Source: Terebella lapidaria (taxonomy: Eukaryota; Annelida; Polychaeta; Terebellida; Terebellidae). Taken from it: 64,000 nt of DNA. The DNA is taken from positions 9,647,667 to 9,711,666 of the forward strand of contig OX424568.1 in NCBI GenBank assembly GCA_949152475.1, read 5' to 3'. This document shows, one piece after another, positions 51,100-63,451 of the stretch; position 1 is the first letter of the stretch; every line of letters starts with the position of its first letter. A program made the position numbers and the translations under genes. The notes beneath the pieces were generated by a model. It did not search any database. It saw only the letters and a list, made by a program, of their open reading frames with translations, and had not been told where the DNA came from.

Positions 51100-52950
51100 T
51101 TTGGCATGGCGTTGCGTCCGTCGTCGTCATTGACATTTTTGTCTTTTTCTCAGTTGACAGTCGAATCTTTCTGAAATTTTGCACAAATATGCCTAAAAAT
51201 ATTTGAAGAGGGACGTATATTTCATTTTTTGATATTCACAATATTTTCAAAATGGCGTCCATTTTCGACGAAAAACAGCCAGGTTTGGACATTGATGGCC
51301 ACATCTCAAAAACTGTATGACCACTTTGATATTTTTGTTGCAATATATCCCCTTTATATACCTTTATAACATGTATAAGTTTCGTTGCCGTTGAATTGCT
51401 GGTCTGTGTGTGGTGGCCATTTATATTATTCGCCGGGTCATCAAAAAAATTGTTTCTCCCAAATCATGTTACTATTCGTTTTGAACCATTTCCAGCCAAA
51501 AAAAAAAAAAATTCTTCTTTGAGAACACTTTTGAACTTCGAAAATTATCGGTTTTTTTTCTTCATAATGGGAGCTGTCAGAACTGTACTCCTGAATATTA
51601 CCACTTTTAAATGGGAAGTCATATATGGCGATTTACGTGGTGACCTTGAATATTGATCTTAGATGACCTTGAAAGGTCAAAACAGACTTTTTTTGTCGAA
51701 AAACACCCGTTTTTTGGACATTCGCAGACATTTTTTTCAAAATTTCAGTATTTTTTCTCTAATTTACATATATTTCTTATTCACCTTTGTGATCCTTCTA
51801 CGTTTTGTTGCTCTTGAATCGTCCTTATTCACCTTTGTGATCTTCTTAAGTTTTGTTGCTCTTGAATCGCCCTTATTTATCTTTGTAATCTTCCAAGTTT
51901 TGTTGCTCTTGACTCGTTTTTATTTACCTTTGTGACCTTTCTAAACTTTGTTGCTCTTGAATCGTCCCTATTCACCTGTGTGATCTTTTCAAGCTTTGTT
52001 GCTTTCGAATCATCGTTCTTGGCGTGGTGGCCATTTTTATTTTTGGACAGGTTGGTAATATTTTTTGTCCTGAGTCGCGTTACTATCCATTTGGGCCATT
52101 TCTAGGTAAAACAAAAGTAAGACTTTTTGTCTCTCTTTTCTTCATAATAGGAACTGCCACAGCTGTACTGCTAGAAAGCTTGAAGATGTGTGTTAGATAT
52201 TGGCACTTTCGAATGGGAATTCGTGTGCTGACCTTGAATTTGACCTTCAATAACCTTGAAAGGTGAAAACAGCCATTTTTTGGTCAAGAAATGCCCAAAT
52301 TTGCAATTTGTCTGTTTTTTCTCAAAAACTATCTGACCAGTTTCGAGATTTTTTTTATTCAAAAACATGCCAATTGGGATACTGGATTTTGCTTTAAAAA
52401 TGGATCACCTTAAATTCCTCACAAGGCATCATGCATAAAAGGGCCCAAATTGATATGATATGTAGAAATTGGCCCTTGAGGCCAAATTATTTGTACACAT
52501 TCCTCAGGTTTTAAATATAGCCGTATAAGACGACTGATATGGAGCAGCTTTTGGTGACCTTGAACTTGACATAAGATGTCACCTTGGGTGGTAATATCAA
52601 TTGATGTAGGCAGGATGTTTGTAGATGATTGTAGATGAGGTTGAGGTTTGTATTATGGGGATATAGGCAGTCACATCAGGTATTTTTTGGTGACCTTGCT
52701 TCTTCATAATGGGAAGTGTATGGAGTAATCGCCTAGAATACTTCAAGATAGATCTTAAATAATGACACACTCAGATGGGAAGCCACATTCAGTGATTTCT
52801 GTGGTGAATATGTAATTAGACCTTCAGTGATTTTGAAATGTCCAAATGGCAATTAGCCTTTGGGTTAATTTTTTATTTGTCTCATACATACCCCCACACC
52901 CCCGTCTGGAAAAAAATCTGTATAAACAATAAAACCCCAAAATGTTCAAT
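51100..52950 (-). repeat. Dispersed repeat family, inverted relative to 2860-3400 and 55140-55740
   Basis: Repeated segments 'cttcttcataatggga', 'tgaccttgaa', 'caaaatggcgtccattttcg' and 'cttttgtcgaaaaacac' occur in two to three imperfect rounds (51540, 52135, 52690). Non-coding; class unknown. Confidence 0.5.
51783..52015 (+). repeat. 48-bp tandem repeat, ~5 units
   Basis: 'acctttgtga' recurs every 48 bases from 51783, with 'ttttgttgctcttgaatcg' in each unit. As 48 is divisible by 3, a repetitive open frame results; it is not called as a gene. Confidence 0.85.
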
Positions 52951-53600
52951 TCTGTCATTAAAACATGTAAAATAGTTATTCTTATAACATTTTCGTGAAA
53001 ACTGTCTGAATTCTGTGAATATATTTGCTGTTTAAAAATAAGTATATTTCATCAAGAAGTAAGAATTCACATAAAATTTGTGTGGGAGAAAACACGCAAA
53101 GTTGAACAAGATCGATATGGCCATAATCACTGAATGATCAAAAAGAAAGTCAAAAGAATATTTTTAAAAAAAGTTATGAAATATGGGGAATGAAAACCAG
53201 GTCAGTAGAGAGCCAGGAGAAGTTCAAAACACCAAAAAAGCTCTGGTTTCTCGGGCCCTTGAGCACGCCCCAGACCTCACGTCGTATGCTGGCTCCCTCA
53301 CTAAAGTTGAATTGAGTCATAATACAGATATAGAAACCATACTGTCTACCTATTTTATACCGCGCCCATCTGTTCCGCTCAGTATCTTTTCATATGGATA
53401 ACAAAACATGGAGGGGCTTGATTTCTTTGGGCCTGCTTTGGAAGATATTTGTCCAATTAAAGAAAAATTAAATCCCTTGATACCGACACAAACACAACAC
53501 TGAACTGGGCCCAAGGTACACGCCAGAAATGCTCTGAGAGAGCACCAAATTCTAATTAGGTCCACCCCTACTTTTCAAATGCTTCCTACGCCACTGCTTC
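52951..53600. other. Intergenic sequence; nothing supported
   Basis: A 72-codon open frame at 53183-53401 shows no known domain and no splice context. Not called. Confidence 0.3.
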
Positions 53601-54180
53601 AAGCAAACACCAGCACATTTTTATGTGTTATTACGCGATGATAAAATGTTCGAAGACTTTATCAAAGTGTTATCACACGATAATTTTCATGCTATTATTG
53701 CATTATTACGTGATAATATCGTGTAAATACACTTTAGGATCGCATTATTACATGATGAATGTTGTATTAATATGTCATTATGTGTAATATCATGTTACTA
53801 GATATTAATAGATATATTGTGTATTTACATATTCTTCTTTCAAAACCTCCTAGGTTTTGTTTGCTGAATTCAACGTTTCAATATAATATAAAGTAGTGAA
53901 TAATTACGAAATATTATCACGTAATAGTGCGATATGATGACGATAAGTTGATGTTTTCACGTGATAATGCAAAATTCATCATTTAATAACCTAGGGAAAT
54001 ACATAATAACACAATAGTGGCACGTCATTACGCGATAATACAATGTAATTATACAACAATTTCACATAATTACACAACAAATTCACGTAAATACATGATA
54101 TATTCTGCATGATATATGTGATATGCACATGCTAACAACGGGTAATAAGCAACAATATATTTACACGTAATAAAGCTGTA
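53601..54180. repeat. Cluster of degenerate TTATTACGTGATAAT-like motifs
   Basis: Short near-palindromic variants (cgtaataa, acgtgataat, attacgcgat) recur roughly every 15-40 bases in both orientations over about 550 bases. No outer inverted repeats found. Confidence 0.55.
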
Positions 54181-55139
54181 AAAATGTACGGGTGCTCCCT
54201 ACAAAAGTGGCGGAGACCAGCCACCGTATGTAGCATATGTTATGTCATATATGTTCACTATTGTCATGCCTATGACCTAATTCAGCACAGTCAGAGTATC
54301 GAATTATATCATGACGACCACCTCACAAGGGTACAACACTGGATGCAAACCACAACAGAATTCACATACCAGGCTTGGGTAAGCAAACCATATATCATTT
54401 CATATTATATATACAATTCACTAACTTAACCCACTGGTTGATCTTTGGGAACAATAATAATTACTTCGAATTCATTCGATCACAATCTACTTGTTTTTAT
54501 GGACCACTGTATGGACTTTACACATCCGCGCAAAAAATGTTCATTTATCGCGACGTAAACAGATGTACATGTATATAGGACACTTGTGGAAGCTCTACGG
54601 TGACCCGATCTGCGTATGGAGATTCTGTATATTGAATAAGTATCTATTTGCAGACCTGTAGCTGACATCTACTATAATGATTATCATATAACAGCTTTCA
54701 CTTATATATGCGAATTGAACACGACTTCTCAATTGGACTATCAGTATTCTGTGTACAATTATAGTTCTGTATATGTGACATTACTGCATATGTATTTGTG
54801 AAAATTAATATCACTGCAGTGTATTTTGCGTCAGGTCGAAATACGTAACCTATCACGACGTTTAGTGTTCTTTGACCCATGTAAAATATCCGAAAAATAT
54901 CGTACGTAGATTACAATCGTCTTTTAGCAACAAATCCAGTGAGTTCAATGACGATCCATTCGCACAGTTATTCACCTTTCCGCCACAATCCCCAATTCTC
55001 CACTGCACAACAAGATAGTCCAAATGCAGCCAAGTAACATGGACTGCTCCATATACTACTCGTCCAGTGAAGACATACCTTTTAGTTAATCCTTATTGAA
55101 TGTGGAGGAACAAGCAACACAAGTTGCTTGGGTCCAAAT
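54181..55139. other. Upstream region of gene B; no gene
   Basis: No feature recognised apart from scattered short open frames. Confidence 0.3.
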
Positions 55140-55740
55140 TCTTATAGTCACTCAATCTTTATGTCATCATCTCTATTTTCCATTTGAATGTGCCAATATT
55201 AAGTTCTATCTTGGAGTGTTCTAGAAGTTTACTCCATACAACTGCACTGTGAAGGAAAAAGTGGTTGAAGGAAGTCGAAGGAAGGTTTCGATGCAGATTC
55301 TTAACTAATTTTTTTTTTGGGGGGAGGGGGCTAGAATGGCTCAAAACAGATAGTGACGTGATTCCAGACAGCGACATTTCTTTTTCCCACAAAAAAATCA
55401 AAATGGCTGCTACATGCAGACGGGTGATTCAAGGTCAACGAAACTCATATACGTTACAAAGGCACATAACAAGACTTTCAAAACAAACATCTCAAAATAT
55501 ATGATTTTTTTTAGAAAATAGCCGCCATTTTGAAAACTAAAATTCAATGGCAACAAAACAAGATACATAAGAAAAATCTTTCGAAACAAAAGTCTCAAAT
55601 TTGTTCTGGTTTGTGATAATAACCACCAAGATCCAAAAATTAGCAGGTTTTTTTGCCCGAAATTGCCACTATTTTGGGAAATTGAAAAACTAAAAAATAC
55701 CTCCCTCTTGGAAAGTTTGAGGTACCCTGTGCATAATAAG
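55140..55740 (+). repeat. Dispersed repeat just upstream of gene B
   Basis: Same family and orientation as 2860-3400: 'ttctatcttgga(g/a)gtgttct', 'tcaaaatg(g/a)c(t/c)gc(t/c)a', 'gcagac.g.tgattcaag'. It ends about 100 bases before the start codon region of gene B. Confidence 0.55.
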
Positions 55741-55779
55741 AGGAAAACCAGACTGTATAAAATGTAGACACGTTTTCAA

Positions 55780-55843
55780 GTGATAAAAATATATAGATTT
55801 GCATTCATTTTTTTGACAGATTCATGTGTGATAAGAAAACACC
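55780..55843 (+). promoter_or_regulatory. Possible TATA box / 5' leader of gene B
   Basis: 'gataaaaatatata' at about 55783-55796 is TATA-like and lies about 50 bases before the ATG. A pyrimidine tract and 'gacag' at 55810-55820 could instead be the acceptor of a 5'-UTR intron. The start context is CACCATG, with A at -3. Sequence alone does not decide between them. Confidence 0.35.
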
Positions 55844-56198
55844 ATGTTGCTATTGGATTACCTCACTGACGTCACACTACAGACGTGGCTAATCTTTCTT
55901 CTGATCTTCCTGGTTGCATATAATTATGTCAGCAAGGAACCATGGCGACATTTACCCCCTGGTCCCCCACGGCTACCCCTCCTAGGATCCATACCATTCC
56001 TCGGCACAGGCGATATACGTCCTGCTCTCACCAAAATGGCGCGGAAGTATGGAGATGTCTTTACAATTTACTTGGGGATGAGACGCGTTATCATACTGAG
56101 TGGTTATGAAACGGTCAAAGAGGCATTCAGCACAAGAGGTCATCAGTTTGCAGACAGACCAAACTTGTTTGTGGTAACGGAGGTGACTAAAGGCTACG
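55844..56198 (+). CDS. P450 gene B, exon 1 (355 bp)
   Basis: The ATG is in a good context (CACCATG). It encodes an N-terminal anchor (TWLIFLLIFLVAYNYV), the proline hinge and the A-B helix region to VVTEVTKGY. Donor 'TACG|gtaaag', phase 1. The N-terminal hydrophobic segment and hinge are those of a microsomal P450. Confidence 0.93.
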
Positions 56199-59100
56199 GT
56201 AAAGATATACGGCTACGGTATATATATATATGAGGAGCTATCACAAGTATGTTGATACATATTCAATTTTCTATTTTAAGCTTGCCAGCTCATTGGAGCA
56301 ATTAGGCTTATGCAGTGATTTTTCATATGTTGTCTGTCCCACTGTTCTTTTCTCAGCCCAATGCTATGCTGTACGTTTGCTCATGTCTCATGTACATGTA
56401 TCCAGTTTGTTGGATTGTTCAACCATAACATAAAGAATCATCTGCGCCTCTCATTTCCAGGTATTGCCGACACTGATGGTGCATTCTGGCGAGAGCAAAG
56501 GCGCTACATTCTACGAGTGTTACGTGATTTTGGCGTTGGGCGTTCCATACTCGAGGATGGCATCCTCTCAGAAGTGGCATATTTCATCGAAGATTTATCA
56601 CGTCAGACCAATCAACCCATGTGTCCCACGTCATTGCTCCAGCGTTCTGTATCCAATGTGATATGTGCCATCATCTTCGGGAAACGTTTCGAATACGACG
56701 ATCCAAAGTTCATTGAATACATCAAAATCATTAGAGAATCAGCTGAAATATTTGGAAACAGTGGTGTTCTCAGTCTGTTCCCTTCCCTGAGGTTCGTTTC
56801 ACTTGAATTGTATCATCTGATAACATTGTTCCACAAATTAAGTTCAGCAGTAATCACAAACCAGTAATAGTTGCATGTGTTCAGCTAAGATAGAATACTG
56901 ATACATGTCTACTACAGGTCCTGTGGAATCTTTCTATCCTATCGGATGGAAATATAAAAAATAGATGGAGTCAAATTATAGCTGTCTCTCAGATTGACAA
57001 GATCTTGACATGGACATCTCAGAGCTCAAACCGAACTGGGCTATTGCTGTGGTCCCTTACAGAAACCATACAGAAACCAATACCTTTCGGTATCTCCAAG
57101 GTTCGCCCATCGGGTAGAACTGCTAGGAACCATTCATCTCTAAACTCTACACCGATAATCCCCATATAAGTTATCCCTAGACCCCTTCCACCGTTTAGCT
57201 GAGTCTGTACAGCCTGACTGTCTCGCTATAAAGCGCCGTCATCTGCAGCTTGTCAGTTTCAGTTGCTCAGCTGGAGTTATTGACTCTAGCATAACGGCTT
57301 GGCTATCCCAGTGAAGTGGGTTGCGAGGAACTCAAGGGTGGCTTGCTCGTCCTGGGGCGACCTCAAGAGTACTGAAGTCTCAGAGTGATCCTGATGGATC
57401 AGAAGAAGGTGGCGGCATCATCAGGAATGGTCAAATCACCAATCGCCTGAATGCCTTGGCTTGCTCTACAATGCACTACAAGCCTCTACTATTCAAACAC
57501 TACCAACGAGGACGTGTGGGCATTGAATAGCCCCCTGCAGCCAGAGTTGAGGGCATTTCAGATGCAGCAATGTGTGTCTCTAGTTGTCCTCTGGTACACG
57601 AAAGTATCTGCTGTGACTGTATCTGTTAGCTCGCTGCTGAGTCAGATTCCATGTGACCTGGGCATTTGTCTTCTCACTGATGTATCTTGGGGTTGCATTT
57701 GCTACACCTGATGACCAAAGATTGAACCATATTGGCGAGCAATGGCGTCTTGTATGTCCCCAAAGAGATGTGACACCACTTCTAAGGGAACGACAGTCAT
57801 GCATGTCGCATGGATTTCCCACCCAGCGGCAAAATATACATTGTGGACTCCAATGTGGCCTGGGAGAATATATCTGGAAGTATGGATTGGTTAAATTGCA
57901 TGACCGCAAACCGGCTGTCAGCTGGGATTCATGAGGAAACCCCACAATTTGTAAGTTTGGCACATAGTCTGGCACATGCCTGGAATTTCTATCACATTGT
58001 CTGGCATGCTACTCCATCTAAACACGTCACCCCGCAAGAGATTGTCACATGTGCAGCTCATAGTTCAAGAGTTTTGAGCAAATTTTGAATCGCCTGCTGC
58101 CAAGGTATTTGGTGAGCACAGCATAGGCTGGAGGGCGTGATCTGGAGCCAGGATTAGATGAGACGGTAGGCCAAATGCTCCCTTGCGACCTATGGCCACA
58201 ATCTCAGTGCCTCTGAATGAGTTACTACATGCTCATTTCGTCATACAACACCGACACGGTCACTCTCACCAAAAACCGACTGGGGGCATACCAGGGGAAA
58301 TTCGAGTGGAGTTGGTTGTCTTTGGAGATTATTTGGTGTATTCGCCATTGGTGTAAATAACAGGAGTGTCATCCGTTGGAAGTCCAATCAGATCTCTTGA
58401 TTGAACACGATCAGTCAAAATGAATGCATCTGATTTTGACATCCAAATGTGGGAGACCTCTGTAGGGTTTCAGGATATTACCATGAACAACCAACATCCA
58501 GCCAAATGGGAGTCCTGTTGGATCTGGTAATCCAGGCCAATCACATTCCTCACTACAGTGAAAGGTTCTATCTATGGACGGTAAAGTTGTTGCCTTGTTT
58601 TAGCAGCAGAAAATAATAGTGCACCTTGTCACCTATATGATAGCCGAGCTGCTCTCTTGCCTGGACATCATAGGCATGCTTTTGCTGAAGAGCTACCCGG
58701 TCGAAGTTGTGGGTAGTCGAGAATGCTTGTCACAACTATTTCACATACTCGGGGCTGCATGAAATTGCCGGATCAGTCTTGGCTGAAGATATTGCTCCCG
58801 TCAATGCATTATCAACCAGTACACCAAGCTGAGTATGGGCCGAGAACTGGAATGTCATGAAAGACGGGTATCCCAGTTGTTTGCGCATTCACATACAATG
58901 GCAGACAGCATGTTTAAAATGGAGCAGTTGAACCATTCCAACTTGTCGTCAACTTGAGGGTGACAAGGCGAGGTATGCACCGAGCCACAGTCCACAGGAT
59001 GGCAAGATTATCGCGGACACGGTGATTGTGAATTTGGTGCAGTACATTGGACCAGGGTTCCAATAGAAGAATGAGTTGCGTTGCAGGGAGGCGGCCCCCA

Positions 59101-61588
59101 CTCAGTGTTCGGCGCTAGAAGAGGAGTCGGTCTCGTAACTGTAACTTTTCCCACCAGATGGTGAGAGCCTGTGCTTCCTCACTCTCCGCTGCGGTTATCC
59201 TAAAAAGTACTGCTTTCAAGTGCAGTAATGATAAGGGCCAATGCTGATTCACCACGATGCTTAGCTGCGATGTCCTTTTCCATTCAGGACAGAGAAGCAG
59301 CCCATACAAAACGAACGTGGGTGTGTTCTGACTGGCAGGCCTAAATTTTGGGGTGTTTCATCATTATCAAATGAATCCAACTTGGCCGGGGGCTGAAAAC
59401 CGTCAGTCAGCATTCGTGCAGTTGCCACACCACAAGAAGCCATCAGCTTCTACTTCTGCAACCTAACCAGTGGTTTGGGATACCATCCACATCCTTTTAG
59501 CTGAGTAGCAAGCGCAGTTAACTTGATAAAGTGATAAAGAACCAAGGCGGAGCAGAGAAAGACAGGAGTACCTGAAAGAGTGTTCTTGTCCAAGCTCCCA
59601 ACAGAAATCAACTGCCTTTCCAGTTATTTCTGTCAAGCATCTTCTGATTTCAAAGAAATAAATAATGAACTACCGATGATAGCTGATGAAGCTCAGAAAA
59701 TAATGGATGTAAGCCATCATACAGGGCCGAGACCACCTACGCAGAGCTGATACCTTAGCAGGGTTGGGTCAGGCACCTTTTGGGTCGGGTCAGGCACCCA
59801 TCATGAAGCCCAGAAAATAATGGTTGTCAACCACCATAGAGCGCTGGGGCCACTTATGCACAGTTGCCCATGTCTCGTCTCATTGAAGAGATCAAGCTCG
59901 CCAGGCCTGTTTTAGGCGGTCCAACGCCAGTCGGAGATTAGTTTCATAGACTAATCGTCCATATAATGACATGATCTATATCAACCATGCAACATTTCTA
60001 GGGAGAGCATTTGAAGACCATTCCTGCCGCTTGAAAGTGGCCAGAGCATTGTACAAAGAAAAAGGGCATCACCTTGATTTGGTACAGCTTTCGCTTGGTG
60101 AGGGAGTCATTCTTGGCCCTATCGTCATGTGTCATCTGCAACTGCCAATTCCGAGGCTATCCTTCTAGGTTTTGTTCTGGCATGAGTTGTGGCATTTTTG
60201 CACCTGGCGATCAATAACTTTGCACGTGACAATCTTTATGCAAAGGAAAACAATGGATTTACTTGACAACGTTTGTTCCAAGTGAACAACTAAACATAGC
60301 TGGGAACATATAGAAAAATGTAAAATTCATGTAAAAACATGTGCTACTGAACCTGTTACATATCTACATGCTCATGGATAGAACTTTAATGGAAGCAGTT
60401 ATTATGAATGCAGGTTTCTTCCCGGAGACATATTTCGCTTCAAGCAGCTGAGCAGAGGCCGAGACTATTTGGACAAGTTATACATAGATATAATTAACGA
60501 CCACAAACGGACATTCTGTCCTGACTGACAACCTTGTGACGTCATTGACGCCTACCTCAAGGCCATGGCAGAGGAGGAAGGAAAGCCGGACACAACCTTC
60601 ACTGGTATACTGTGTTCTATGTTGTATCTTGGTATCTTCATATGATACTGGTATCTTCATATGTTCTATTTTTGTATCTTAGTATCTTCATATGTCCCAC
60701 ATTCAGGCTAATGTTAAAATACAATAAGGAATATTGCACAACCACTGCAGAGCTATAATCCCATAGCTCATAGATATAAATATAACTCCGTTGTATTATA
60801 AATCGTCTTGCTTACATGGTTATATCCAGACAACCAATTGAGACAAGTGATAGACGATCTCTTTAATGCCGGGACTGAAACAACCTCGACCACTCTCTCC
60901 TGGGCTATTGTATATGCCGTCCTTGAACCGGAGATGCAAGCCAAAGTGCACGCAGAAATTGATGACGCCATCAAAAATGACGAATTTCCCAGCATGCAAC
61001 TGCGCAATCAGCTTCCATACACAGAAGCCTACATTTCAGAAGTACAGCGAATCGGTGATATTGTGCCATTGGGTCTGGCACATCAGGCACATGAGGATAC
61101 AACCTTCCGTGGGTACCTCATCCCAGAGGGCACTATGATTATACCCCACATGAATAGTGTGCATCACAATCCTGAAATCTGGCCTGATCCATACGATTTT
61201 GACCCCACACGATTCCTTGATGATGATGGAAAATACGTCAAACGTGATGAACTGATCCCCTTCTCCATAGGTAAGAATTGGCAACCTTGGCATCTTCAGG
61301 TCATATCTTATGTGTGATTGAGTTTTATAATGATTTAGTTTTATTGTATTCATCTATGGAAATGATACTGATACTCAAAATCCATCCTTAACCAAACTTG
61401 CAGGGAAACGAGTGTGTATTGGCGAGGGACTGGCGAGAATGGAACTCTTCCTGTATTTTGTCTCCATGATGCAACACTTTCGGTTCAGCTGTGCTCCTGG
61501 TCACCCGAAACCGAGTACTGAGGGCTGCCTGGGCCTGACATACGTGCCCAAACCATTTCACGTAGTTGTTGAGAAGAGGTTTGGTTAG
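55844..61588 (+). CDS. P450 gene B (CYP2 clan), five exons, one in-frame TGA
   Basis: Exons 55844-56198, 56461-56791, 60414-60604, 60830-61270 and 61404-61588; phases 1, 2, 1, 1; 1503 bases, 500 residues, the normal length for CYP2 enzymes. Features: membrane anchor at residues 13-28, hinge PPGPPRLPLLG (38-48), C-helix WREQR (128-132), AGTETT (306-311), ExxR (363-366), PYDFDPTRF (413-421) and haem loop FSIGKRVCIG with Cys444. All else is open, but codon 267 (60526-60528) is TGA where gene A has CGA, a CpG transition. The gene may be a young pseudogene, a null allele or a sequencing error; selection evidently held until recently. Intron 2 holds an old retroelement fossil. Substrate unknown; CYP2 enzymes oxidise fatty acids, steroids or xenobiotics. 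Confidence 0.88.
56461..56791 (+). CDS. P450 gene B, exon 2 (331 bp)
   Basis: Acceptor 'catttccag'. Reads GIADTDGAFWREQRRY, then RVLRDFGVGRS, SNVICAIIFGKRF and SLFPSLR. Donor 'CTGAG|gttcgt', phase 2; the codon completed with exon 3 gives FPSLR-FLPGD, as expected for CYP2. The stop after 56860 lies in the intron. Confidence 0.92.
56995..60180 (-). mobile_element. Ty3/gypsy-type LTR retroelement fossil in gene B intron 2
   Basis: Minus-strand fossil, a more diverged relative of 970-2859 and 4473-7465. Parts seen: a stretch at 59115-59309 like the linker before the integrase zinc finger, and an integrase C-terminal-like stretch around 58440-58680. LTR borders not found. Broken many times; old, since it predates the P450 duplication. 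Sequence at 60215-60413 beyond it is plain intron shared with gene A. Confidence 0.6.
60414..60604 (+). CDS. P450 gene B, exon 3 (191 bp) with premature TGA
   Basis: Acceptor 'gaatgcag', donor 'ACTG|gtatac'. FLPGDIFRFKQL ... DVIDAYLKAMAEEEGKPDTTFT, about 81% identical to gene A exon 3. The TGA at 60526-60528 would truncate the protein before the I helix and haem loop. Skipping this exon would break the frame (191 is not a multiple of 3). Confidence 0.9.
60830..61270 (+). CDS. P450 gene B, exon 4 (441 bp)
   Basis: Acceptor 'tatatccag', donor 'ATAG|gtaaga'. Encodes DNQLRQVIDDLFNAGTETT, EVQR, RGYLIPEGT and PDPYDFDPTRF and ends at FSIG. Open throughout, downstream of the exon 3 stop. Confidence 0.95.
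61404..61588 (+). CDS. P450 gene B, exon 5 (185 bp)
   Basis: Acceptor 'acttgcag'. KRVCIGEGLARMELFLYF with the haem cysteine codon at 61415-61417; ends VPKPFHVVVEKRFG and TAG (61586-61588). Confidence 0.95.
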
Positions 61589-62191
61589 TAATCTGTGGGA
61601 ATCGAGGGGGAAATCACCAGTGATTAGTTTTTGACCCTGAGGTTGGCGTTGTCTGCTGAACTACGAAACAGTGATGGGTCTGGAAAGAATGTATAGCACG
61701 TGACTGCATTGTATGGCCTTATTTGCAAAATATGTCAATATAGTTTTGTTGTATATTCGTGGTAATCTCCATGTGATTATGACTATTCAATGTACTGTAT
61801 CGCAACAAAAAATATATTGAGTGCCTCTGTCTTTGTTTCACTGACGCGACCATACATTTGATACTTGGAAGAAACCAGACGGATAATCTTCCATTTCGAA
61901 AAGCTTAAATTAAGCAATTGATAATTTCGTTGAGATAATTTCGAGGTGTTTTTCAATCCAAAACCCATTTTAGGATCTCAATCTTATCTGATTATCCCAT
62001 TACACTGATACATGAGAGCAGTGCTAACATCTGATGTCTTCTTGAAAAGGTCTCAGATCTTATAACTTAACGTCTAAACTCAAAATTTGCCACTTGAACT
62101 ATCAAACTGGTAGTAAATGAGGATAACTGGTGGAAAAGACCAAGTCATTACAAAACCACCGACTAACCTCGATGTGCTGTACAGTTCACCA
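61589..62191. other. 3' flank of gene B
   Basis: Weakly homologous to 48754-48900 just after the stop ('tctgctgaactacgaaa', 'tggaaaga(g/a)tgta'). No gene or clear polyadenylation site recognised. Confidence 0.4.
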
Positions 62192-62320
62192 GGGGTCCAT
62201 TCCACAAAGACTCTTAACCTACTTTAACCAACTGAGGCAGGATTTATCCTACCAGCTACCATGCAGAATATCAAACTTAGTTGGCTGAAATAGTCTCGAA
62301 TTCTTTGTAAAATAGGCCCA
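62192..62320. mobile_element. Small MITE (~129 bp) in the gene B 3' flank
   Basis: Starts GGGGTCCATTCCACAAAGA and ends TCTTTGTAAAATAGGCCCA, imperfect inverted repeats of about 19 bases. No counterpart at the matching place in gene A's flank. Confidence 0.55.
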
Positions 62321-63451
62321 AGATTTGCTTATTACTAATGGAAAATTGCACATATCTAAATACTTATAAATAGCATCAACTGGTTGATTTTCATTTTGTA
62401 ATATCTTGTCCTGCGTGTGTAACTTTAAGAGCTACATTTTATGACTATATAAAACTATATTACCAATCTTTAATGAATATGACGTTTATGATAAGTTTGT
62501 ATACATGGGCAATAATGTCATTTTTGGTCAAATACTCATCTGATTGGAACACTGTAAGTGCATGCATATTTGTGTTTATAATATCGTATACAAAATATAT
62601 ATTGTACATGTATGTAGTCTGCACCATGCCAATATAGTTACTAATGATAGTAACTAATAACCCTGCGTGGCTGTAGGGTTGTAATGTTGTTGTATATATG
62701 TGTACCTCTGTCACTCTAATAAAACATATTTTTGATACATCAGATTGAACTTACACTGAGACTCTCAACAATCAGCAATATTCATTTGCGATGTTTTGGC
62801 CTGGATGAAATGATTGATATGCTTTTTCACTAGTACAACGTTTCGCAAGACTGCTGCGAAGCGTGCAGTGCATATTAAATTTGGATGATCAGGTATCACG
62901 TCAAACTACGAATACAAATACTGATATCTTTGTCAGTTCTTTATCTGTTCCTATACTGGCATCTCGGCGAAGATTAGAAAACATGAAATGCAAATGCATT
63001 TCTGCCATTTAATGCATGACACAGATTATTGGATTTCTGTGGAGATATCTAGAGCCCAATCACGACCCCACATCTGTTGAAATTAAACTTCCTCGTTCAG
63101 TCCATTCACTCATCATAATATATTTCCAAATGTCAAGAAAGGTAGAATAGTTGAACGATAGTTTTCTGAATATTGTATATTATATATTATATATCAATAA
63201 CGTCATGGATAGTTAATCTAGATTGCCGTCCAAACTGCATGAGGATATACTTCCAGAGAAGAAAGTAATAGAACAATAACTTCAAGTTGTTAGACACAAC
63301 CCGAACTTCACTGGTTCACATTTTCTTTTGTGTCAACGTATCATACATTCATATTCATTTTTAGGTACACGTCTGTGTAATGTTGAACTGCAAATGTGGT
63401 CCATATCAGAGACTCTCAGAAACATATTTGTTGTACATAAACTTCACAATA
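62321..63451. other. 3' flank of gene B, homologous to 49100-51010
   Basis: Matches gene A's flank in several blocks, without A's internal duplications. AATAAA occurs at 62718-62723 but is far from the stop. No gene. Confidence 0.45.

Noticed and set aside
51663-51935. 90-codon open frame with hydrophobic repeats
   Set aside because: By-product of a 48-bp tandem repeat, with no start context, domain or splice signals.
53183-53401. 72-codon open frame
   Set aside because: No domain, no neighbours in frame, no splice signals that place it in a gene.
62718-62723. AATAAA as the polyadenylation signal of gene B
   Set aside because: More than 1.1 kb from the stop codon and not conserved at the matching place in gene A (AATGAA), so it is not supported as the true signal.
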